Assembly: GCA_964568875.1 (NCBI GenBank)
Contig: CAZMSH010000007.1
Coordinates: 1-64,000, forward strand
DNA from: SLNP01 sp964568875
GTDB lineage: Bacteria > Bacteroidota > Bacteroidia > Bacteroidales > VadinHA17
Reading direction: 5' to 3'
DNA length: 64,000 bases
Made by a program: the position numbers and the translations under genes
Notes under the pieces: model-generated
What the model was told of the DNA's origin: nothing
The model's database searches: none
The model's input: the letters and a program-made list of their open reading frames with translations, nothing else
In this document: piece by piece, positions 34,063 to 44,165 of the stretch
Position numbering within the stretch: position 1 is the first letter of the stretch
Layout of the letters: the number at the start of each line of letters is the position of its first letter

Positions 34063-35019
34063 ATGGAAAGAACAGTTTTTATTCTATTGGTATTCTCATT
34101 CATGCAATGCATTTTTGCCCAAAACGACCCGCAAAAGCATAATGGACAAGGCTTGACAGGCAAATTTAACAAAGACAGTATTTCGGTACTGGACTTCTAC
34201 CGTCAGTACAGCACTTTTACCGAACCGGGAGAATTTGCATACCTCTATGACAACCTCCCTGACTCATTACCAGAGCTTTGCGAGCTGATCAGATCACAGT
34301 TTATTCACCCTATTGCTCAATTGCCTGAAGTACGGAATCATTTCCCTGAAGAGAGAAGGAATGATGAGTCAGTCAAATATCCATCCGTAAAATCGATTTT
34401 GGAGGGCCTTTTGTCTCATGACTCCTCTGGGATAAATAAAGACCGTAAAATTGAAGATCGTTTGATATTAGGTTGCAGACATAATGCAATTTTACTGGCA
34501 TCTATATTGAAATATCGAGGCATACCGGCCAGGATTCGAACAGGACACGTTACCTATTTAAGGCCTGGCTTTCATTTGAGTCACACAATCTGTGAGGTAT
34601 GGAACGTAAGTGATCAGCGATGGATGCTTGTTGATCCAAGTACAGTAATGATAGACTTTAGCAGAGATCAGTTTGATTTCAGTAATGAATTGTGGTTAAA
34701 ATTGCAAAATGGAGAAATTGATTTAAACCAATATGGATTCCCCGGAAGGTATTCAGGGCTGGTTTCTGTTGTAGGGAAACTTAGTCCTGATCTGGCAGCC
34801 ATTTTAGGAACCGAATATCCAATTTATCAATATGCGCCCATATTGGATTATGCATTTGAAAATGACGACCAGTTAACCGCAGAACATATTGAGATGCTAA
34901 ACAGAATAAGTGAATTAATGAAGTCGCTTGATGCTGAAAATATTTCCAGACTGCAGGATATTTACAATAACACTCCGGAGATTAAGGTAACAAGGTCATT
35001 TGATCTGTCTTCAAGATAA
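34063..35019 (+). CDS. Exported transglutaminase-like protein
   Basis: The 318-aa protein has a signal peptide (cleavage near CIFAQ, residue 20). The transglutaminase-like triad is Cys in LGCRHNAILLAS near 145, His in HTICEVWN near 176 and Asp in MLVDPST near 190. It is not closely similar to the protein at 10146. It begins 51 bases after the regulator gene and could be part of that operon or separate. Confidence 0.78.
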   Translation: MERTVFILLVFSFMQCIFAQNDPQKHNGQGLTGKFNKDSISVLDFYRQYSTFTEPGEFAYLYDNLPDSLPELCELIRSQFIHPIAQLPEVRNHFPEERRNDESVKYPSVKSILEGLLSHDSSGINKDRKIEDRLILGCRHNAILLASILKYRGIPARIRTGHVTYLRPGFHLSHTICEVWNVSDQRWMLVDPSTVMIDFSRDQFDFSNELWLKLQNGEIDLNQYGFPGRYSGLVSVVGKLSPDLAAILGTEYPIYQYAPILDYAFENDDQLTAEHIEMLNRISELMKSLDAENISRLQDIYNNTPEIKVTRSFDLSSR

Positions 35020-35097
35020 AAATATATGAAGGTCAGCCGCATAGTTTCCGGGAGGCCTGTAGGATCCAAGTGGCAAAACGGTAAGTAGATTCGCCAA

Positions 35098-35216
35098 TGC
35101 TGTCAGGTTTGCGACGGGGTGTGGCCGTAAGAGTTGATCCTGCTTACGAGTGATTGACATTGCCTGCTAACCGGGGACTCCTGCAATAGATTTTGCACTG
35201 AGGGCTCAGAGCGTGG
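35098..35216 (+). pseudogene. Decayed partial copy of the methyltransferase gene at 29521
   Basis: This 119-base stretch aligns with 29571-29686 in the coding strand (LSGLRRGV..., then the region encoding the SAM-binding motif) but carries stops and frameshifts (TGA after 17 codons). Nothing of the upstream or downstream parts of that gene is left. It sits in the 204-base spacer before the M1 peptidase gene. Confidence 0.75.
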
Positions 35217-35223
35217 TTTTCAT

Positions 35224-36507
35224 TTAGCTCTTCAGTTTGTTCAGGAACCATTCTGCCGTTTCGTTGCCTTCCAGGTCTTCAAGTATGTTCATGAAGTGGC
35301 TTGTGGTTGACACCTTGTTGATGATAAGATCGCGCATAAGTTGTTTGAACGGCTCACCACCTATTTTCCCTTCAAGCTCATAGAGCAGCAGCGGGGCCTT
35401 ATCATAAAGGATGGCATATGCCTCTTCTCCATCACGGTTGGTGTGCCACACTGGTCCGGTTCCTTCAGATGACTTCTTTTTGCTTTCTATCCACTTGTTG
35501 AAATATTCCGGCCCGTACAACTCGCGCAGCACCATCAGCGCAGAATACTCGGCAAATCCTTCGTTCAGCCAGTCTTCCCAGCTGTTTGTATTGGCCCTGT
35601 ACCACCACAGATGAGCCGTCTCATGGGCGAGATAGCGGGTGAAAGGTTTACGTGACTGCAAAAAATCTGTCTCGTTGAGCTCCGACAGGTAAAGGCCGCC
35701 TATCCGCGCATATCCGCCGCCGACCTCCCGCATCGATTCTACAATGCATACCGAATTGTTACCCTGGGGGAACCATTGGCCAAACAGGCTAAGTATTGAC
35801 TCCATGTCGCAGGAGAGAGAGTCAATCAGTTTTTCTGAAAAGGTTTTGTGTACGATTTTAAGATTATAGCGGTCTATTTCTCTTGAAATAATTTTGAGCT
35901 CCTTTGACATGCATAATACCATGTCACTGCCCGGACTATCGGTTTCGTAAATGGTATAGCCTTCTTCCTTTTTCTCGTTGCCTGTCATAAATGTCTGGTA
36001 TTCCGGATCATGATTCACTTTTACTTCGTAAGTGATTGGATTGAAGGAAGGATTGTAAGGATACCAGGGAAAATAGAGACCGAGCTCCGTCCACTCCCTG
36101 CCTATTACGCTTGCGCTCCACTGGTTCCATTCAGTGATGCGGCCAGAGTAATTCAGATGAAGATTTACAGGATTTTCTTCCGGTTGATCAATAATCAGAG
36201 CATACCTTGTTGCATCTGGCATATAGCGTATATCACTGGTATCGTGGCTGAGGAAAATGGCTTTATTGCCGTTGACAGTCAGGCTTCCGATCTGAAGCTG
36301 CCGGTGCAGATAGAAATATAGGGTGTCGCCGGTGTTGCCGGGTTGGATATCCAGATAGCAGTCCACATCAATATACTGATCTTCAGGGTCTATCGACATA
36401 TTTATTTTATAATGAGTGAATTCGCGTGCATTGTCTTGCCGGCAACTCACTAATGTGGCCACTGCGATGATAATTGTCAATAATTGAATTTGTCGGACTG
36501 CTTTCAT
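35224..36507 (-). CDS. M1-family metallopeptidase-like lipoprotein
   Basis: The 427-aa protein has a lipoprotein signal ending LVSCRQ (Cys 22). An aminopeptidase-N-like beta domain fills 30-230; then the zinc site HETAHLWW near 296 and the third ligand in WLNEGFAEYSAL near 318 follow. The exopeptidase GAMEN motif is degenerate (GGGYARIGGLYLSE). It probably cleaves peptides in the periplasm; full M1 enzymes are longer, lacking here most of the C-terminal helical domain. Confidence 0.85.
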   Translation of the reverse strand: MKAVRQIQLLTIIIAVATLVSCRQDNAREFTHYKINMSIDPEDQYIDVDCYLDIQPGNTGDTLYFYLHRQLQIGSLTVNGNKAIFLSHDTSDIRYMPDATRYALIIDQPEENPVNLHLNYSGRITEWNQWSASVIGREWTELGLYFPWYPYNPSFNPITYEVKVNHDPEYQTFMTGNEKKEEGYTIYETDSPGSDMVLCMSKELKIISREIDRYNLKIVHKTFSEKLIDSLSCDMESILSLFGQWFPQGNNSVCIVESMREVGGGYARIGGLYLSELNETDFLQSRKPFTRYLAHETAHLWWYRANTNSWEDWLNEGFAEYSALMVLRELYGPEYFNKWIESKKKSSEGTGPVWHTNRDGEEAYAILYDKAPLLLYELEGKIGGEPFKQLMRDLIINKVSTTSHFMNILEDLEGNETAEWFLNKLKS

Positions 36508-36620
36508 TCTGGCTTCTTGTTATAATGCTTTTCTGGCTGGGTTGTGATAAAGACCATGTGCACCACTGAGTGCTGCATAATTATTTTAATCTTTCAAATA
36601 TATAAAGCTTTCGGCTACTT

Positions 36621-37106
36621 TTATGCCTGGAGCACCATGGGTGCGTAAACACCAAATCTCTTTTCGAGGGCAATGGTTCTGTAGTCAAATATTTGATTAA
36701 GTTGCTTTTTGATGAACAGCTTATTGGCCAGTGCCCCAAGGAAACCCAGCGGAGGCTGATATGTGACAATATCTGTCATTAAAATGCCCCCTTCGATGGG
36801 TTCTATCTTATGCTCATGATGCCACATCGAGTAAGGCCCGACTCTCTGCTCATCTACAAAGTATTCGAACTCTCTCACATGGGTAATTTCTGTAACCCAG
36901 TTCATTTTTATGCCGAATACCGGACTAACCTTATATGTGATAATCATACCCGGATACATTTTGCCTTCTCCGGTTTTGCCGGTTATTATAAACCCCATGT
37001 GACGCGGTGTTATCTCTTTCAGATTGGCCGGACTCGAAATGAAATCCCATACCTCATTTAAGGTTGCAGGTAGTTTCTGGGTTTTTATTAACTGGTAAAA
37101 TGCCAT
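36621..37106 (-). CDS. SRPBCC-family (START-like) ligand-binding protein
   Basis: The 161-aa protein begins with LPATLNEVWDFISSPANLKEITP, the first strand-helix of the polyketide cyclase/START fold, and has WVTEITHVREFEYFVDEQ and MTDIVTYQPPLG typical of the family. It has no signal peptide. The fold binds hydrophobic ligands; no specific ligand is indicated. Confidence 0.85.
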   Translation of the reverse strand: MAFYQLIKTQKLPATLNEVWDFISSPANLKEITPRHMGFIITGKTGEGKMYPGMIITYKVSPVFGIKMNWVTEITHVREFEYFVDEQRVGPYSMWHHEHKIEPIEGGILMTDIVTYQPPLGFLGALANKLFIKKQLNQIFDYRTIALEKRFGVYAPMVLQA

Positions 37107-37204
37107 TGGCTGGTACTCGATTAAGTGTTACAAGTATAACAGGCAGGTCATTATTTTGTTTCAAATTTGCAGAGTAGCGAAATCGGAATAACTTTACAAA
37201 AAAT

Positions 37205-37342
37205 GACGTAAAGACGTGAAGACGTAAAGACGTAAAAGGCGTATGAGGGCGCAGAGGGCAGAATGGGGCAGGAGGCGTAATAAAATGGCGCAGAGGGCAG
37301 AATGGGGCAGGAGGCGTAAAAAAATGGCGCAGAGGGTGAAGC
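37205..37342. repeat. Tandem repeats: GACGTAAA units then 39-base unit x2.4
   Basis: Units of GACGTAAAGACGTGAA fill 37205-37236. Then a 39-base unit beginning GGCGCAGAGGGCAGAATG starts at 37248, 37287 and 37326 (the last partial). The spacer before the amidase gene holds nothing else. Confidence 0.8.
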
Positions 37343-37379
37343 GGAGTATAGTGAGAATACTATAATAAAATCAGGGATT

Positions 37380-38998
37380 ATGAAAAAGACAATTTATCTG
37401 TTATTACTGGTGGCGTTTGCTTGTACGCCGAAGCCTAAAACCGTTATCGAACCATGGGTTCCATACGATGAATCTGAAGAAATTGCCGCTAATGCCGACC
37501 ACAGGTCGCGGAAGATGCGGTTTGTACTGATCCAGTCGCGGGTAAGAGATAAAAATGAAATGCTGGCCCACGCTGCCCCGCAGATAAGAAACTTTTCGGA
37601 AGAGGATTACCAGACTCTTATGCCCCTCATCTTCGAGCAGGATATCCCAACCATCCAGTCACACATTGAATCAGGTGCCCTCACTTACGAGAAGCTGACC
37701 CAGTGGTACATATACCGCATCGTTAAATACGAGAACGACCGTGAGAAGATGCTCAACGCCGTAATCGAAATTAATCCCGACGCCGTTAAGGAAGCCCGCC
37801 GGCGCGACAATGAAGCTGCTTCTGCCACTCACCCGATATTCGGCATGCCGGTGCTGCTAAAAGATAACATCAATACTGAAGGAATGGCCACCACCGCCGG
37901 TGCCGTGGCGCTGCAGAATAACCACACCGGCGACGCCTTTATTGTGAAGCAGCTGAAAGCACACGGAGCCATAATTCTCGGCAAGACCAATCTTAGCGAA
38001 TGGGCTAATTTCCTCTCGGCGAACTGCCCCAACGGCTACAGCGCTGTCGGTGGCCAGACGCTGAATCCGTACGGCCGCAAAATCTTCGACACCGGTGGCT
38101 CCAGCTCGGGTAGCGGCGCTGCCATGGCAGCCAATTTTGCCGCTGCTGCTGTGGGAACCGAGACCTCCGGGTCAATACTATCCCCCTCAAGCAAAGGCTC
38201 CCTTGCCGGTCTGAAACCTACTATCGGACTGTTGAGCAGGACAGGAATTGTTCCGATCTCGTCGACATACGACACTCCGGGGCCCATGACCAGAAACATG
38301 ATTGACAATGCAATATTGCTATCGGCAATGACCGGCGAGGATAGCGACGATCAGGTAACTGTCGGTAAACCCCGGGATAAAAAATACTGGGAGGATATCG
38401 AAACAGGAACACTCGAAGGATTAAGGTTCGGTGCCATTAGTCAGTTCATGAGGGACTCAATCTATAGAATGACAGTGGCAAAAATCGCCGCGCTTGGTGG
38501 AGAGATCGTTGAGTATGATCCCGAGCGTGTTCCGTTCTCAGGATTCGGCATGGTTCTGGGAGCCGATATGAAAGCAGACCTCGCAGCATACCTTGAGAAT
38601 CATGCCTCTGAGGAGATCACATTCCGCTCTGTTGCCGACATAACCGAATTCAACAGGCAGGATACCATTAACAGGATACCATACGAACAAACCCTTTTTG
38701 TCGGGATGCTTGGCGAAGACCTCGCAGGCGAAGAGCTGGAGAAGACAAAAGCTGCATTGCACGAATCAGGAGTGCTCTATTTCGACAAGCCTATGACCGG
38801 GCATAACCTTGATGCTGTTCTGTCGATGAATAACTCGAGTGCAGGATTTGCAGCCACTGCTGCCTATCCGTGCCTTACAGTTCCGATGGGGTACACAGAA
38901 GCCGGCGAACCTGTAAACCTTACTTTCATTGCCCGCCCGTTTAAGGAGGACAAACTACTTAAGATGGGATATGCATTCGAGCAGGCAACAAAAATAAG
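37380..38998 (+). CDS. Amidase-signature family enzyme, truncated by assembly gap
   Basis: About 540 codons are present before the N run. The lipoprotein-like signal (VAFACTPKP) suggests export. The amidase-signature triad is Lys in LLKDNINTEG near 160, cis-Ser in GGSSSGSGAA near 241 and nucleophile Ser in GTETSGSIL near 264. The family hydrolyses amides such as glutamyl or peptide amides. The C terminus is lost in the gap at 38999; the frame that runs on past the gap is antisense to the sulfatase and is not part of this gene. Confidence 0.88.
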
Positions 38999-39098
38999 NN
39001 NNNNNNNNNNNNNNNNNNNNNNNNNNNNNNNNNNNNNNNNNNNNNNNNNNNNNNNNNNNNNNNNNNNNNNNNNNNNNNNNNNNNNNNNNNNNNNNNNN
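38999..39098. other. Assembly gap (100 N)
   Basis: A 100-N placeholder separates the convergent 3' ends of the amidase and sulfatase genes, so both C termini and the spacer are missing. Confidence 0.98.
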
Positions 39099-40714
39099 GG
39101 GAGCACCTTCGCTCTCCATGCCCATCTTTCCCATTTGTCGGATAGCTCTCTGGTCATCTCAGGCATCTCGCGTGACATATCTCTGGTTTCCGTACGGTCT
39201 TGCTGAAGATCGTACAGCTGCCATGGCTGCCTGCCCGGCTTAACCACTTTCCAGCGGCTCTCATGAATCATACTTCTGTTGCCAATATGCTCGACGTAGT
39301 AGGAATCTCTCTCGATTGCCTCGTTCCTGAGTATGGCGCCTACAAGACTTTTGCCTTCCATGCCTATAATCGCATTGCCATTGTATAATGAAGGGTATTC
39401 TGCACCCGAAGCCTCAACCAGTGTCGGCATTATATCGATCAGACCGGCCACCTGTTCACGGAGGTCTCTGTCTTTTACCGTCTCACCCTTCCAGTAGACG
39501 ATAAAAGGGGAGGCAATACCTCCTTCAAAAGTACCGCTTTTGAATCCCCTGAAAGGAGTGTTGCTGTAGTGAGCCCATCCCCGTCCATAGCTATGGTATG
39601 TATCAGGGGGCCCGGGCAGTTTTGAACCGTCGTTGGAATAATCGACAATAAGGCTGTCGCGGGTAAACGCCGGACCGAAATTGCTGGCCCATGGATTCTG
39701 CGGGCTCCACGTTTCAGCGCAAGCCCCGTTATCGGAAAGAAAAATGATGATGGTGTTGTCCATCTGTCCTTCCTCTTCCAGTTTCTTTATTATCCGCCCA
39801 ATGCCCTGATCCATGCAGTCGACCATTGCGGCGTAAACCTCCATCCTGGCAAGTTCCCACTCCCTGAGTACAACATCGTCCCATGCCTGACCCTGATAGG
39901 CATCTGTTATGTCCCATTCAGGTTTTATCAATCCCATTTCGGTCATTCTCTTCAGCTTATCCTCCCTGAGCTTATCCCACCCGGCATCAAACATCCCCCT
40001 GTATTTCTCAATATCCTCAGGCTTGGCCTGTATTGGCCAGTGGGGAGCATTATAAGCCACATACATGAAAAAGGGCTTTTCAGGAGTTTTCCTAAAGTGC
40101 CGGTCGATGAAGCTTACCGTGGTGTCTGAAATTGCATCAGTCATGTAATAACCGGGAGGGGAGGAGAGCAAAGTATCATTCCCGTACACCAGCATCTCCG
40201 GATCAAAGAAGCTGGTGGCACCACTGATGATACCATAATAGTGATCGAATCCCCTTTGCACCGGCCAGTTGTGCTTGTCGCTGCCATCCTGAGAATGAGC
40301 AACATGCCATTTGCCGGTCATATATGTACCGTACCCTGACCCGCGAAGGACTTCAGCAATTGTCACACATTGATTATTCAGTTCACCCAGATAACCCGGG
40401 GCCCTGGTAGTATTGTCAACCATCGAACCCAGTCCGGCCTGATGGGGATGCAGTCCGGTAAGCAGGCTCGCCCTGCTGGGACAGCTTCTTGCCGTGGAAT
40501 AGAAGCTGGTGAACTGAACGCCATTTACTGCCAGTCCGTCGAGGTTGGGGGTTTCAATTTCGCTGCCATAGCAACCGATATCAGAATAACCAAGATCATC
40601 TGCAAGTATCAGCAGGATGTTTGGCGGTGTTTTGGGTTTCTCCCCGCATCGCATAAGCATTAATGCTGAAGCTGTTGAGGCTATCACCAGGCCGGCAGTG
40701 GTGGTTACTTTCAT
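39099..40714 (-). CDS. Type I sulfatase (arylsulfatase-like), 3' end missing
   Basis: About 538 codons are present. The N terminus has a lipoprotein-like signal (LMLMRCGEK, Cys 23). Metal ligands ILADDLGYSD (37-46), the formylglycine motif SCPSRASLLTG with Cys78 (CxPxR), TGKWH near 132 and LSDNGA near 320 identify an active S1-family sulfatase. It needs a maturation enzyme for formylglycine, not seen in this window. With fucosidase and sialidase genes nearby it suggests breakdown of sulfated glycans. The end (after WRAKVL) falls in the gap. Confidence 0.92.
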
Positions 40715-40872
40715 GACAGATCCCTTTAATTGTATATATTACATTTAATGCAATATAGTCATTGTTTCAATAAGTCAGGAAAAAAGCTGATTCTGAAGCA
40801 AACCCCTTAGGTATCAGCATGCACCAGCAGTTACAGCCACGCAAGGCAGGGAAACATATAGCCATTTATTTA

Positions 40873-41325
40873 TCAGGGAGTGAGCAATTGCTTCACCTTT
40901 GCAGATATCTGGCTGCCATCGGCTTTGCCTGCCAGCTCTTTGGTTGCCACACCCATTACCTTGCCCATGTCGGCTGGTGTTTTTGCACCAACGCGCTCAA
41001 TAATACCCTTAAGAATCGTAGCCAGCTCTTCATCGCCAAGTTTTGCCGGCAGATATTTCTCGAGTATATCGGCTTCAGCGACCTCTTTCTCATAGAGGTC
41101 GGGTCTGTTCTGCTCCTTATAGATAGCAGCCGACTCCCTGCGCTGTTTCACGAGCTTCTGCACAATCTTCAGCTCCTCGTCCGGGCTCAGCACAGAGTCT
41201 GCTCCTTTCTCGCTGCGGGCCATAATAAATGCTGTTTTTACAGCCCTTATCGCCTCAAGAGCAACCTTATCCTTTGCTTTCATGGCAGTGATGAGGTCGA
41301 CGGAGATTTTTTCAGTAAGTGACAT
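40873..41325 (-). CDS. GatB/YqeY domain protein
   Basis: The 150-aa protein matches the YqeY family through LTAMKAKDKVALEAIRAVKTAF-like helices, EELKIVQKLVKQRRESA and the tail PADMGKVMGVATKEL. YqeY resembles the C-terminal tRNA-binding domain of GatB; the family's function is not settled. It stands alone, 46 bases from the Crp/Fnr gene. Confidence 0.88.
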   Translation of the reverse strand: MSLTEKISVDLITAMKAKDKVALEAIRAVKTAFIMARSEKGADSVLSPDEELKIVQKLVKQRRESAAIYKEQNRPDLYEKEVAEADILEKYLPAKLGDEELATILKGIIERVGAKTPADMGKVMGVATKELAGKADGSQISAKVKQLLTP

Positions 41326-41371
41326 ATCGTTTTTGGTTTATAATATCCACATTTTTCTTTCACATCCTACA

Positions 41372-42058
41372 TTAACCGAAACTGGAAATCCGATCAAGGG
41401 CCTCCATATCCATGATTTCAATCTCGCGCCCGTTGATCCTGATAATTTTTTCCTTTCTGAACTCTGACATTGCTCTGATGACATTTTCAGTAGTCATACC
41501 TATATATTCGGCAATTTCGCGTCTAGAAACCGGAAGGTCAAACGTCGGGTTCATATACAACTCACGGCTCATTTTCAGAAGGATATATGCTACTTTTCCA
41601 TGCGTGTTCCTCCTTCTGATCTCCATTGACTCCTGAATGATCTTGTTTGATATGGTCCCCAGCCGCTCCATGAGGTTAAGACTGAGAAGCCCGTTGTTCC
41701 TTACTATGTTTTTAATCTCATTAATATCAATATGACATATCACCGAATCTTCCAGGGCTGATACTGAATAGGTTTGCCGGGATATGGTGAACACTCCCAG
41801 CAAACTTACGAAATCGAAGGGCCCTGCTATGGTAATGATCTGATCCTTGCCGTTAGGAGTGGTTTTATAGAGCTTCAGCAAACCGCTCTTCAGATAGGAG
41901 AAGTTCCTGATCTCATCTCCTTCAAGAAAAACTACATCGCCACGACTGTGAAAGGTCTCATACTTGTTATTGCAGAAGCTTTCCAGCTCATCCTCCCTGA
42001 AGCTTTCGAAGAAGGCTGATCTCAACTCACATTTAGCACAATCGCATTTAGGGTTCAT
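41372..42058 (-). CDS. Crp/Fnr-family transcriptional regulator
   Basis: The 228-aa protein has a cyclic-nucleotide-binding-like barrel (GDVVFLEGDEIRNFSYLKSG near 39-58) and a C-terminal winged helix with LPVSRREIAEYIGMTTENVIRAMSEF near 175-200. The N terminus carries CDCAKC (residues 4-9), reminiscent of FNR cysteines that hold a 4Fe-4S cluster, though the spacing differs from E. coli FNR. It is divergent from the sulfur operon across 147 bases with a TGA-N6-TCA dyad, so I infer redox- or sulfur-responsive control of that operon. Confidence 0.85.
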   Translation of the reverse strand: MNPKCDCAKCELRSAFFESFREDELESFCNNKYETFHSRGDVVFLEGDEIRNFSYLKSGLLKLYKTTPNGKDQIITIAGPFDFVSLLGVFTISRQTYSVSALEDSVICHIDINEIKNIVRNNGLLSLNLMERLGTISNKIIQESMEIRRRNTHGKVAYILLKMSRELYMNPTFDLPVSRREIAEYIGMTTENVIRAMSEFRKEKIIRINGREIEIMDMEALDRISSFG

Positions 42059-42096
42059 AGTTTTACTTTTTTAGCTCTATGATATTTCTCATAAAC

Positions 42097-42108
42097 TGAT
42101 AATTGTCA
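42097..42108. promoter_or_regulatory. TGA-N6-TCA dyad, candidate Crp/Fnr operator
   Basis: TGATAATTGTCA is a near-perfect palindrome with the half-site spacing of Crp/Fnr-family operators, lying between the divergent regulator and SQR-like genes. A -7 TACATTTG box for the SQR gene lies at 42144-42151, 35 bases downstream. Confidence 0.4.
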
Positions 42109-42205
42109 TAATGAATCGACGGTCCCCGGAGTTGAACCGGAATTACATTTGCCAGGGTTTTATCAGTAACCAAATCAAAGTTAAAAGTACAAGAAATTCG
42201 CGATT

Positions 42206-43444
42206 ATGAAAAAACTACTCATCCTCGGAGGAGGAACCGCCGGAACCATGATGGCAAACAAACTGCATAAAGTACTTGACAGGGAAGAATGGGACATCAC
42301 CCTCGTGGATAAACACAAAACCCATTTTTACCAGCCCGGATTACTCTTTATTCCCTTTGGCATCTATACAAGAGAGGATGTTGAGAAACCAAAAGCAAAT
42401 TTTTTCCCTCCCCGGGTCAAGGTAATTTTTTCAGAGATAGAATTGATTCAACCAGAAGAGAACAGGGTGATTCTGGAGGGTGGCAGGGTTTTGCAATACG
42501 ATTACCTGATAGTGGCTACCGGAACACATATCCGTCCCGATCAGACGCCCGGATTATCCGGTTCCCTGTGGTACAAGCAGATTTTTGATTTTTATACCCT
42601 TGAAGGAGCCATGGCCCTGAGACAGCATCTGAAAACGTGGGAGGGAGGAAATCTTGTGGTCGCCATAACCGAAGTGCCCTTTAAGTGCCCGGTAGCGCCG
42701 CTTGAGTTTGTATTTCTCGCTGAGGCCTATTTTTCAGAAAGGGGCATGCGTGATAAGGTTAAGATCACCTATGTGACACCAATGTCTGGGGCATTTACCA
42801 AACCTGTTGCTACAAAAATGCTTAATGAATTGCTGGAGGAAAAGAACATTGAAGTGGTGACCGACTTTTACATTGAGAAGGTGGATAATGAAAACAGACG
42901 TCTTGTATCTTATGACGGAATGGAGATTCCATTCGATCTGCTGACGATAGTGCCAATGAATATGGGTGACGAAGTGATTGCCAGAAGCGGGCTGGGAGAT
43001 GACATGAACTATGTCGCGACCAACAAGGAGACACTGCAGTCTTTAAAGCATGATAATATTTTCGTAATCGGCGATGCTGCGAACCTGCCCACCTCGAAGG
43101 CCGGCTCTGTTGCACATTTTGCCAGCGATGTCCTTATGGAAAACCTGGTGCTTGCAATTGAGGGAAGACCCCTTACAGCCAAGTTTGATGGCCATGCTAA
43201 TTGTTACATCGAAACCGGTTATGGCAAAGGAGCCCTGATTGATTTCAACTACGATACTGAACCCCTGCCCGGCACCTATCCCCTTCCCGGAATAGGGCCT
43301 TTCGGGCTGCTGCGCAACACGCGCATTAACCATTATGGAAAGATAATCTTCAGGTGGATATACTGGCATATATTGTTAAAAGGTAAAGAGTTGCCTGTTG
43401 AATCAGAGATGACAATGGCAGGAAAGCGGAAGATTTCTGTCTGA
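42206..43444 (+). CDS. FAD-dependent oxidoreductase, sulfide:quinone oxidoreductase-like
   Basis: The 412-aa protein has an N-terminal dinucleotide-binding motif (LLILGGGTAGTMMANKL), DYLIVATGTHIRP near 109, a Cys in VPFKCPVAPLE near 160 that fits the SQR catalytic cysteine, and NIFVIGDAANLPTSKAG near 289. SQR-like enzymes oxidise sulfide and reduce quinone at the membrane; the C terminus (RWIYWHILLKG) could dip into it. It is first in a four-gene cluster with DUF1641, TusE and DsrE2. Members lacking all three cysteines do other chemistry, so true SQR activity is not proven. Confidence 0.82.
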   Translation: MKKLLILGGGTAGTMMANKLHKVLDREEWDITLVDKHKTHFYQPGLLFIPFGIYTREDVEKPKANFFPPRVKVIFSEIELIQPEENRVILEGGRVLQYDYLIVATGTHIRPDQTPGLSGSLWYKQIFDFYTLEGAMALRQHLKTWEGGNLVVAITEVPFKCPVAPLEFVFLAEAYFSERGMRDKVKITYVTPMSGAFTKPVATKMLNELLEEKNIEVVTDFYIEKVDNENRRLVSYDGMEIPFDLLTIVPMNMGDEVIARSGLGDDMNYVATNKETLQSLKHDNIFVIGDAANLPTSKAGSVAHFASDVLMENLVLAIEGRPLTAKFDGHANCYIETGYGKGALIDFNYDTEPLPGTYPLPGIGPFGLLRNTRINHYGKIIFRWIYWHILLKGKELPVESEMTMAGKRKISV

Positions 43445-43473
43445 GGTTATTTAATACAATAAAGGAGCAGAAC

Positions 43474-44145
43474 ATGAACGAACCCAATATTTTAGACAGG
43501 ATTGATACCCTGGAGCAGAAGCTCGACCTGGTGCTTGAATATGTGAATCAGCAACGCCTCAGGTCTGAGGTGGTGGAGGATCTGGTGTCTGATGTGGTGA
43601 TTATCGGGAAAGACCTGTATAACTCTTCGGTGATAGAACTTGAGAAGCAGGACGTGCAGTTTGACCCTGATGAGCTGAAGCAACTCACCATCAACCTGGT
43701 GAAGAATGTAAAGAATATTAACGAGATTATCGGCCTTCTTGAGAGTATTATGGACCTGAAACAAGATATTGGTCCTATTCTTAATGAGATTATAATTGAG
43801 TTCACAAAGAAAATGCACACCATAGAGGAGAAGGGGTATTTCGATTTTGCCAGAGAGATCGGAAGACTGATGGACAACATCGTAACCAACTTTTCGCAGG
43901 AGGATGTCAGGCAATTGGCCGACAACGTTGTACTCATTCTACAGACAGTCAAAAACATTACACAGCCAGAGATGCTGGTTGCTGTAAATAATGCTGTAAA
44001 GGTATACGGGAGCATCCAGACAGATGATATCAGGCCATACTCTATGTGGCAAATGATGAGGGAAATGAGAAGCCCCGAAATGAAATCTGCACTGGGCTTT
44101 CTGGTTGCCTTTATGAAGAATCTATCTAAACAAAACAATTCTTAA
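43474..44145 (+). CDS. DUF1641 family protein
   Basis: The 223-aa protein is all-helical, with ILDRIDTLEQKLDLVLEYVNQQR at the start and a DUF1641 block near 140-200 (VLILQTVKNITQPEMLVAVNNA, RPYSMWQMMREMRSPEMKSALGF). DUF1641 proteins commonly sit beside sulfur-oxidising or formate/quinone oxidoreductases; the role is unknown. It follows the SQR-like gene by 29 bases. Confidence 0.85.
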   Translation: MNEPNILDRIDTLEQKLDLVLEYVNQQRLRSEVVEDLVSDVVIIGKDLYNSSVIELEKQDVQFDPDELKQLTINLVKNVKNINEIIGLLESIMDLKQDIGPILNEIIIEFTKKMHTIEEKGYFDFAREIGRLMDNIVTNFSQEDVRQLADNVVLILQTVKNITQPEMLVAVNNAVKVYGSIQTDDIRPYSMWQMMREMRSPEMKSALGFLVAFMKNLSKQNNS

Positions 44146-44165
44146 TCTATTTAATCTTAAAGAAC

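Noticed and set aside
37248..37342. Possible CRISPR array
   Set aside because: The 39-base units are tandem with no spacers, so this is a simple repeat.
38999..39206. Amidase frame continuing past the second N stretch
   Set aside because: The sequence after the gap is the opposite strand of the sulfatase gene, so the continuation is an artefact.
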